Source: JBBSEX01 sp038239345 (GTDB lineage Bacteria; Acidobacteriota; Terriglobia; Bryobacterales; Bryobacteraceae). From it: a stretch of DNA of 64,000 nucleotides. Both the position numbers and the translations under genes were made by a program. Below, in pieces: positions 43,962 to 50,454 of the stretch. The notes under the pieces were generated by a model. It worked only from the letters and a program-made list of their open reading frames with translations, was not told where the DNA came from and made no database searches. Location: contig JBBSEX010000016.1 in the NCBI GenBank assembly GCA_038239345.1, positions 62,001-126,000 of the forward strand, read 5' to 3'. The number at the start of each line of letters is the position of its first letter. Within the stretch, counting starts at the first letter, position 1.

Positions 43962-45030
43962 TTGATCGCCGTCGCTCGCTCTCTTCGGCATCGCAACTAC
44001 CGTCTGTTCTTTAGCGGCCAGAGCATCTCGCTGGTGGGCATGTGGATGACGCGGCTTGCCACCAGTTGGCTGGTGTACCGGCTCACCGGCTCTCCATTTC
44101 TCCTGGGCATCCTCGGATTCGATATGCCGGGCCGCAAATCCTTCCTGATCCAGATGGTGGAAGATCGCGCGGACCTCGGCAACGCCATCGCGCTGAACTC
44201 GACAATGGTGAATATGGCGCGGCTGGTGGGCCCATCCATAGCGGGATTGACCATCGCGGCGGTTGGCGAGGGCTCTGCTTCTTGATTGACGCCATCAGCT
44301 ACATCGCCGTCATCGCTTCGTTATCGATCATGAAACTATCCCCGCGTCAGAGCCGCCCGGCGACCACTAAAATGTGGCAAGAACTGCAGGAGGGCTGGCG
44401 CTATGTGGCCGGATGCGTGCCCATCCGGATGGTGCTGATACTATTTGCGATTGTTTCCTTTATGGGCGTCCCCTAGACGGTTCTAATGCCGGTCTTCGCA
44501 TCGAAGATCCTGCATGGCGGGACCGCACACTCTGGGTTTTTTATCGGCGCGGTGGGCGTGGGCGCATTGATTTCAGGGTCCGCCTGGCGCTTCGCAAATC
44601 CGTAGTGGGATTGTATCGGGTGATTCCGATGGCGCGGCGATTTTCGGCGCAAGCCTTATCGCGTTCTCGTTCTCTCGGATTTTATAGCTGTCGATGTTGC
44701 TGATGGTATGGGCCGGCTTCGGTTTGATGCAGCAGATGGCGGCCGGCAATACAGTCATCCAGACGATCGTATCCGAGGACAAGTGAGGCCGCGTCATGGG
44801 CTATGGACGGTGGCGTTCGTAGGCACGGCCCCATTCGGAAGCTTGCTGGCTGGTTCTCTTGCACCTGTCGCCGGAGTCCGGGCACTCTCATGATCTGCGG
44901 CGCGGGGTGCATTCTAGGAGCAATCTGGTTTCGCTCCCAGCGGCGGCAATTACGGGGCGTGCCGAGGCCGATTTACGAAGAAATGGGAATCCTGCCCCCA
45001 TTGCCGGCAGTCGTTCAGAATGAGCGATAG
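43962..45030 (+). pseudogene. decayed MFS transporter (enterobactin-exporter-like, MFS_3)
   Basis: The remains of a transporter of about 420 residues can be read across three frames. It starts well (SLRHRNYRLFFSGQSISLVG, then SWLVYRLTGSPFLLGILGF), then jumps at about 44120 straight to DMPGRKSFLIQMVEDRADLG; relatives have some 60-70 residues between these. A frameshift near 44270 breaks GEG from LCFLIDAISYIAVIASL. Further damage is TAG at 44474-44476 (MGVP-stop-TVLMPVF), a frameshift near 44580, another near 44635, TAG at 44685-44687 (SRIL-stop-LSMLLM), TGA at 44784-44786 (SEDK-stop-GRVMG), and frameshifts near 44795 and 44880 before TLMICGAGCILGAIWF. With this many lesions no product is expected. 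Confidence 0.9.
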
Positions 45031-45032
45031 AT

Positions 45033-45053
45033 GCGCCTGTTTTCGCTAGGCGC
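45033..45053 (+). terminator. short hairpin between MFS remnant and U32 gene
   Basis: GCGCCT at 45033-45038 pairs with AGGCGC at 45048-45053 over a 9-nt loop containing TTTT. No T tract follows, so termination is uncertain. It sits just upstream of the U32 gene's leader. Confidence 0.25.
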
Positions 45054-45076
45054 GTTATCCTTAAGAGAGTCTGTTC

Positions 45077-47617
45077 ATGCCGTCCCAAGTTGTAATTAGT
45101 CCTCCGCTCCATTTGCGCAAACCGGAAGTGATGAGCCCCGCCGGATACTGGCCGCAGTTGCAAGCCGCCATCGAAGCCGGAGCCGATGCTATCTATTTCG
45201 GATTGAAACATTTTTCCGCTCGAGCGAAAGTCGGGTTTTCATTAACGGAGCTGCCGGATGTCATGCGCACCCTTCACCAGCGCGGTGTTCGCGGGTACAT
45301 CACATTTAACACGCTTGTCTTCGAGCATGAGTTGGAAGAAGCCGCGAAGACGATCGCCAGCATAGCCGAAGCGGGAGCCGACGCGATCATTGTGCAGGAT
45401 TACGGCATCGTCCGTCTCGCGCGCCAGATCGCTCCGAATCTGGAACTCCACGCCAGTACACAGATGAGCATCACCAACGCCGAGGGCGTGCAGCTTGCGC
45501 GGAGCTTTGGCATACATCGCGTCACGCTGGCCCGCGAACTGTCGGTGGATGAAGTGCGCTCCATTATCCAGCAGACCGGATGCGATCGCGAGGTCTTCGT
45601 TCATGGCGCGCTCTGTGTCGCTTACTCCGGACAGTGCTTTTCTTCTGAGGCGTGGGGAGGACGCAGCGCGAATCGCGGCCAGTGCGCGCAGGCCTGCCGG
45701 CTGCCTTATGAATTGATGGTGGATGGCACTCTGAAACCTTTGGCCGATGCTCGCTACCTGCTTTCGCCGGGCGATTTGTTCGCCTTGCAACAGGTTCCGG
45801 AAATGATGCTGGCTGGGGTCGCCGCCCTTAAGATTGAAGGCCGCTACAAAGATTCCGATTACGTCGCGCTCACCACCAGCGCGTATCGCAAAGCCGTTGA
45901 TGATGCCCATGCCGGACTGCAACTGACGATGAGCCAGACCGAGAAGCTGCAGCTCGAGCAGGTGTATTCGCGAGGCCTCGGGGCGCACTTTGTGACCGGT
46001 ACGAACCATCAACTGGTGGTGGAAGGCCGGTCTCCCCGGCATCGCGGCGTCCGTCTGGGCCGCGTTACATCCGTCGATCTGGACCACGTCATCGTTGAGC
46101 CGAGTGAAGCTCATACCATAGCCCCACTGAAAGCCGGCGACGGCTTGGTCTTCGATGCCGCCGATTGGCGGAGCCCGCAGGAGCCCGAAGAGGGTGGCCG
46201 CGTCTATCAGGCACTACCCCATCTCGATGGCAGCCTGGAACTTCGATTCGCCAATGGCGCAGTGCGCTTTGGGCGGATACGTCCAGGCGATTTGGTGTGG
46301 CGGACCAATGATCCGGATCTGGAACGCATCGTCCGTCCGTTTACGGAAGCCACAGCGCCGGTCTCCCGCCAAGCCATTAAGGTCGAGGTCACGGCAGTGG
46401 AAGGCGAACCACTTTTGACGATCTGGTCACTTGACCGAAATGCGGCTGTGGCTGTAACGGTCACCTCGCCACAACCGCTGCAGCACGCCCAGAATCGCGG
46501 CATTTCCAAGGAAGTGGTTACCGAACAATTCGCGCGGCTGGGCAACACGGCGTACCGGCTTTCGGAAGTCACGCTTACAGTGGAGGGGTCGCCCTTCGTT
46601 CCGGCGTCGCTGCTAAATCAGATGCGTCGCCAGGCTGTCGAGCGCCTGCAGGAATTGCAGGCCAAGCACCCGGCCGGCCCGATTCATGATGCGTCGGCGG
46701 TACTCCAGGCAGCCCTTGCGCCAACCCGCCAGGCAACGCCGGCAGCCGCTCCCGAATTACATTTAATGGTTCGTCTGCCGGAGCAACTCGACGCGGCGCT
46801 TACATTATCGCCCGCCAGTATCACGCTCGATTATCTGGATCTCTACGGATTGCGCCCTTCAATTGAGCGCGTGAAGGCCAGTGGCATCGCCGCGCGCGTG
46901 GCAAGTCCGCGCATATTGAAGCCCGGCGAGTCGCGCATTCTGAATTTCTTGCTGAGCCTGGATTGCACCATTGTGCTGCGCTCGGCCTCCATGCTGCAAT
47001 CGTTGCGCGATGTCTCCCATCCGCCGCTGATTGGAGACTTCAGCCTTAATGCCGCAAACTCGCTGACGGCCGAGATGTATCTTGAGCTCGGGCTCTCTCG
47101 CGTAACGCCGACGCACGATCTGAACGCCACCCAGATCGCCGATCTCGCGCGCACTACTGGAGCAGATCGGATCGAGGTAGTCGCCTATCAGCACCTACCA
47201 GTTTTTCACACCGAGCATTGCGTCTTCTGCCGCTTTCTTTCCACCGGCACCAGTTACCGGGATTGCGGGCGTCCGTGCGAACAGCATCGCGTGGCCCTGA
47301 AAGATTCAGCGGGAAGATCGCATCCCGTGATGGCCGACGTCGGATGCCGCAATACCGTCTTCGGCGCTGAGGCCCAGGAATCCAGCGCTCACTTTGAAGC
47401 TTGGAGAGACGCTGGCATTCACCACTTCCGCTTGGAGTTCGTCCATGAATCGGCAACCCAGGTTAAGCAAGTGACGCGAGCATTTGAAGCGACGTTGACG
47501 GGCCGCATGTCGCCGGTGCAGTTGAGCGCCGAACTGAAGCGAATCGCGCCGGAGGGGACCACGGAAGGTAGCCTGTTCGTCCCCAAGGACTATTTGACGC
47601 TGCCGATTCTGCAGTGA
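45077..47617 (+). CDS. peptidase U32 family protein, RlhA-like (putative rRNA hydroxylation)
   Basis: This 846-residue protein starts with the U32 TIM-barrel (PEVMSPAGYWPQLQAAIEAG, then GADAIYFGLKHFSARAKVG, about residues 15-260). It contains the cysteine cluster CVAYSGQCFSSEAWGG and RGQCAQACRLPY. A central beta-rich region (about 300-480) matches the place of DUF3656 in long U32 proteins. The C-terminal part has a second cysteine cluster (EHCVFCRFLSTGTSYRDCG, then CEQH and ADVGCRNTVF) that could hold a metal or Fe-S centre. Long U32 proteins such as E. coli RlhA are needed for 5-hydroxycytidine at 23S rRNA C2501; peptidase activity is doubtful for them. Assignment to RlhA specifically is inferred from length and domain order. 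Its stop overlaps the Nudix start (GTGA). Confidence 0.85.
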   Translation: MPSQVVISPPLHLRKPEVMSPAGYWPQLQAAIEAGADAIYFGLKHFSARAKVGFSLTELPDVMRTLHQRGVRGYITFNTLVFEHELEEAAKTIASIAEAGADAIIVQDYGIVRLARQIAPNLELHASTQMSITNAEGVQLARSFGIHRVTLARELSVDEVRSIIQQTGCDREVFVHGALCVAYSGQCFSSEAWGGRSANRGQCAQACRLPYELMVDGTLKPLADARYLLSPGDLFALQQVPEMMLAGVAALKIEGRYKDSDYVALTTSAYRKAVDDAHAGLQLTMSQTEKLQLEQVYSRGLGAHFVTGTNHQLVVEGRSPRHRGVRLGRVTSVDLDHVIVEPSEAHTIAPLKAGDGLVFDAADWRSPQEPEEGGRVYQALPHLDGSLELRFANGAVRFGRIRPGDLVWRTNDPDLERIVRPFTEATAPVSRQAIKVEVTAVEGEPLLTIWSLDRNAAVAVTVTSPQPLQHAQNRGISKEVVTEQFARLGNTAYRLSEVTLTVEGSPFVPASLLNQMRRQAVERLQELQAKHPAGPIHDASAVLQAALAPTRQATPAAAPELHLMVRLPEQLDAALTLSPASITLDYLDLYGLRPSIERVKASGIAARVASPRILKPGESRILNFLLSLDCTIVLRSASMLQSLRDVSHPPLIGDFSLNAANSLTAEMYLELGLSRVTPTHDLNATQIADLARTTGADRIEVVAYQHLPVFHTEHCVFCRFLSTGTSYRDCGRPCEQHRVALKDSAGRSHPVMADVGCRNTVFGAEAQESSAHFEAWRDAGIHHFRLEFVHESATQVKQVTRAFEATLTGRMSPVQLSAELKRIAPEGTTEGSLFVPKDYLTLPILQ

Positions 47618-48024
47618 TTCATTTCGAAAAAGCGGGACTGTTCACGCTCCGCGCGGGGAACGTTCTGTTGTGCCGCAAGAAGCATAGTACATCGCTATTG
47701 ATTCTTCCCGGCGGGTGCCTGGAACCGGGCGAGTCGATTGCACAGTGCCTAGATCGGGAGTTGCGCGAAGAACTCGGCGATGTGCGGGTTTGCGGCCCTC
47801 GTTATCTTGGAACGTATGAACATGCCGCCGCTGGTGACCCGGAAAAAACTGTCCGGATCCTACTCTACGGCGGTGACCTGATCGGCGATCCTGTGGCTTC
47901 GTCGGAAATCGCCGAGCTTGTTTGGTTCCGTCAACTTGACGATCGCGCCGAGCTAGCCCCCAGCTTGTCCCAGAACATCTTTCCGGATTTGATAAGTCGC
48001 GGGATTCTTCCCTGGCCGGCCTGA
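47614..48024 (+). CDS. Nudix hydrolase
   Basis: This 136-residue protein has a complete Nudix box, GGCLEPGESIAQCLDRELRE continuing into ELGD (Gx5Ex7REUxEExGU), which binds Mg2+ and splits nucleoside-diphosphate-linked compounds. The substrate cannot be told from sequence. The GTG start overlaps the U32 stop by 4 bp, so the two are probably co-translated. The gene is convergent with the DUF2461 gene, with 13 bp between them. Confidence 0.88.
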   Translation: MIHFEKAGLFTLRAGNVLLCRKKHSTSLLILPGGCLEPGESIAQCLDRELREELGDVRVCGPRYLGTYEHAAAGDPEKTVRILLYGGDLIGDPVASSEIAELVWFRQLDDRAELAPSLSQNIFPDLISRGILPWPA

Positions 48025-48037
48025 ACTTCGGCCCGTT

Positions 48038-48739
48038 TCACCACATCCCATCGTCGGTCCGCCGCACCTTCACCAGTGGCTCATTGAAGAACTGAAGCGC
48101 GGGCATTATCAATTTCACCCGCTTCGCCAGCTCTGTATATAACTTCGGTGTCGTGGCGATTTCCGCTGGCAGGACGGTGTCCCAAAACCACTGCTTATGC
48201 ATCAGTAAATCGATCGCCGGATGTTCCGGATCAAACCCCTTCGGAGCCCGCGATAGCTTGCTTCCCCGCAACTCCCCAAAGCTGGCGTGCAAGGCCTTTG
48301 AAAACTTTCGCAGCGTTGCGTAATTCTCGGCCAGGTGATTTCGCGTAGCCAATAGCTGCTCCGGGCCGGGCATGTATAGACCGCCGGCGATCTCCACTTC
48401 TTTATGGGAGACGCTGATATACAGCGCCGCACCGGCGTTCTTTTCCAGTTTGCGATGCTTCCACAACGCCGCGACATGATTTTTATACGGAGTCTTATTC
48501 GCGCTGAAGCGAGTGTCGCGATAAATGCGGTACACGGCCTTTCGTGGGTCCACGACATAATCTGGCGCAATTGTTTCTATCTCGCGGTTCAGCTCAGCCA
48601 CCAATTCCATCATCGGCGCCTTGGCGTAGGTTTCGTAGATATCCTTGCGCGGCTGAAACCACTCGCGTTCATTGTGCTTGTCCAAGCTGCGCAGGAACTG
48701 TATTCCTTGCGCTGGAAAACCAGGAAACGAAGACTTCAC
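48038..48739 (-). CDS. DUF2461 / TIGR02453 family protein
   Basis: This 233-residue protein is a full-length member of a widespread family of unknown function. Typical stretches are FLRSLDKHNEREWFQPRKDI, VYRIYRDTRFSANKTPYKNH and GLYMPGPEQLLATRNHLAEN. It has no signal peptide or membrane helix. The start is GTG at 48739. It is the only reverse-strand gene between glnE and murB, and it is divergent from murB with 36 bp between the starts. Confidence 0.9.
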   Translation of the reverse strand: MKSSFPGFPAQGIQFLRSLDKHNEREWFQPRKDIYETYAKAPMMELVAELNREIETIAPDYVVDPRKAVYRIYRDTRFSANKTPYKNHVAALWKHRKLEKNAGAALYISVSHKEVEIAGGLYMPGPEQLLATRNHLAENYATLRKFSKALHASFGELRGSKLSRAPKGFDPEHPAIDLLMHKQWFWDTVLPAEIATTPKLYTELAKRVKLIMPALQFFNEPLVKVRRTDDGMW

Positions 48740-48775
48740 CAGACCCCCTTCAGCGGTTTGTCATACTTCGAAGGA

Positions 48776-49726
48776 ATGCTTAGAAAAAGCTTCTCGGCGA
48801 TCCCAGATGTAACGATGCGCGAGAACGTTCCCTTGAGTCACTATACCCGTTTCGCGATCGGCGGCCCGGCGGAAATTTATCTAGAAACAGCGCGCACCGA
48901 GAGTTTTCTCGAAGCCTTGCGGATTACCCGCCAGAGCGGGGCCCCGCACATGGTTATCGGGGGCGGAACAAACCTCATCGTTTCCGACGCGGGCTTCGCC
49001 GGCGTAGTGTTGCGCTTTACGGCGGACGAAATGATGGCTACCGGTAGCGGAGTTAGCGTTAAGGCCGGAGCCACGCTGCAGGCCGTAGTGGATTTCACGA
49101 TCGCCTTGGGGCTGCAAGGTCTGGAAACCCTGACGGGCATCCCCGGTTCAACCGGCGCCGCGCTCTATGGAAACGCCGGTGCTTATGGACATGCGATCGC
49201 TGAACGGGTACTGCGTGTGGCATTTTTCGATGGCGTCGGGACGCGCGAGTTTGGCAACCCGGAATGTGAATTCCGCTATCGCGAGAGCGTCTTCAAGCGG
49301 GAAAAAAGTTGGGTGATTCTGGCCGTGGAACTGCAACTCGATCCCGCCGTCAGTAGCGAATTGCAGCGCATCGCGACGGGCATTCGAACAATTCGCGATG
49401 AGAAGTATCCCCCATCGATGAAGTGCGCGGGCAGCATTTTCAAGAATCTGATTCTTAGCGAATTGCCGGAATCTGTTCGGGCGATGGTGCCGGCGAAGGT
49501 GATCCGGGAAGGGAAAGTGCCATCGGCTTATTTCCTGGAACAGGTGGGCGCGAAGGGCATGCGGCGCGGTGAAATTCATGTCGCCGATTATCACGCCAAT
49601 TTAATTTACAACGCTGGGGACGGAACTGCAGCCGATCTGTGCTTCGTAATCGGCGAGCTAAAAACCCGGGTCGGGGAACGGTACGGATTTCAACTGGAAG
49701 AGGAAGTGCAGTACGTGGGCTTTTGA
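48776..49726 (+). CDS. murB: UDP-N-acetylenolpyruvoylglucosamine reductase
   Basis: MurB reduces UDP-GlcNAc-enolpyruvate to UDP-MurNAc with NADPH and FAD in peptidoglycan synthesis. The protein is about 316 residues from the ATG at 48776. FAD-binding motifs are YTRFAIGGPAEIYL and MVIGGGTNLIVSD, followed by LETLTGIPGSTGAALYGNAG. The proton-donor Ser lies in KCAGSIFKN and the catalytic Glu region in EGKVPSAYFLEQVGAKGM. The gene looks like the shorter type II MurB. A longer frame extends to 48404 through the divergent DUF2461 gene and is not used. ATG at 48815 (MRENVPLSHY) is another possible start. No other mur gene is nearby. Confidence 0.94.
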   Translation: MLRKSFSAIPDVTMRENVPLSHYTRFAIGGPAEIYLETARTESFLEALRITRQSGAPHMVIGGGTNLIVSDAGFAGVVLRFTADEMMATGSGVSVKAGATLQAVVDFTIALGLQGLETLTGIPGSTGAALYGNAGAYGHAIAERVLRVAFFDGVGTREFGNPECEFRYRESVFKREKSWVILAVELQLDPAVSSELQRIATGIRTIRDEKYPPSMKCAGSIFKNLILSELPESVRAMVPAKVIREGKVPSAYFLEQVGAKGMRRGEIHVADYHANLIYNAGDGTAADLCFVIGELKTRVGERYGFQLEEEVQYVGF

Positions 49727-49731
49727 GTGGG

Positions 49732-49758
49732 GCGGAGACAACGCGATGCTGTCTCCGC
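49732..49758. terminator. perfect 9-bp hairpin between convergent murB and skp
   Basis: GCGGAGACA at 49732-49740 pairs perfectly with TGTCTCCGC at 49750-49758 around a 9-nt loop, in the 43-bp gap between two convergent stop codons. No T tract follows on either strand, so it is probably a bidirectional, U-poor terminator or an RNA 3'-end stabiliser. Confidence 0.55.
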
Positions 49759-49769
49759 TGCTAATGAAG

Positions 49770-50393
49770 CTAAGGTTTCTTGACGGGTGTCGCGGCCGGA
49801 GTCGCGGGTCTCGGCGTGCCGGGTATGCTTTGCGCGGGCCTTGCCGAATTGCTTGTGGGCATAACGGCCGGCATCGACGGAGCATTCTTGTCGTACAGAT
49901 CCACGATGTCCTTCGTCACGTCAATTGTGTTCGATGCATAGAGCACCGGTGTGTTGGGGCTGCTCACATCGATGATCAAGGAATAGCTATTGTCCTTGGC
50001 GTATTTATCGATAACCGCCATCATCTTTTGGCCCAGTGAACCTAGCGCCTTCTGCTGTTCTTGTTGGTATTCAGCCTCGGCATCCTCAACGTTGCGGTTG
50101 AATGACTTTGTCTTTTGGTCGATGGTCCGAGCCAGCTCCGACTTGGCCGTTTCCGACATCGCGTTGCCGCCCCGTTGTAGCGACTCCTGAAGGCCCTTTA
50201 AGTCGGTTTGCTGCTTTTCGAGGTCTTTACGCTTCGGGCCGAGTTTGGTTTCCAGATCCTGTGCGGCCTTCTGTCCATCCTTAGTGCCGACGATCGCGCC
50301 TTGAATATTGATGACGCCAACCTTGCCTTGCGCCGAAGCAATCATGGCAAAGCTGATGGCCAGCGCCGGTATCGCATAAAACTTTCTGTTCAC
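49770..50393 (-). CDS. Skp/OmpH-family periplasmic chaperone (copy 2, bamA-linked)
   Basis: This 207-residue protein starts at GTG 50393 with AGGAG 8 bp upstream; a longer frame to 50501 runs back into bamA and is rejected. It has a signal peptide (FYAIPALAISFAMIASA), the family start KVGVINIQGAIVGTKDGQKA and a long coiled-coil arm (about 40-130) with the cap KYAKDNSYSLIIDVSSPNTP. A Pro/Ala/Thr-rich tail of about 35 residues, absent from typical Skp, ends TPAATPVKKP. It lies 61 bp downstream of bamA, the classical position, and probably chaperones unfolded outer-membrane proteins to that machine. Confidence 0.87.
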   Translation of the reverse strand: MNRKFYAIPALAISFAMIASAQGKVGVINIQGAIVGTKDGQKAAQDLETKLGPKRKDLEKQQTDLKGLQESLQRGGNAMSETAKSELARTIDQKTKSFNRNVEDAEAEYQQEQQKALGSLGQKMMAVIDKYAKDNSYSLIIDVSSPNTPVLYASNTIDVTKDIVDLYDKNAPSMPAVMPTSNSARPAQSIPGTPRPATPAATPVKKP

Positions 50394-50454
50394 GTGTAAA
50401 ACTCCTGGTTTAGAATCAATCCTAACATGCTGATAGCGTTCGGGCGGACGTCCC

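Noticed and set aside
45242..46114. 290-residue reverse ORF inside the U32 gene
   Set aside because: It is antisense to the conserved U32 barrel and has no recognisable domain.
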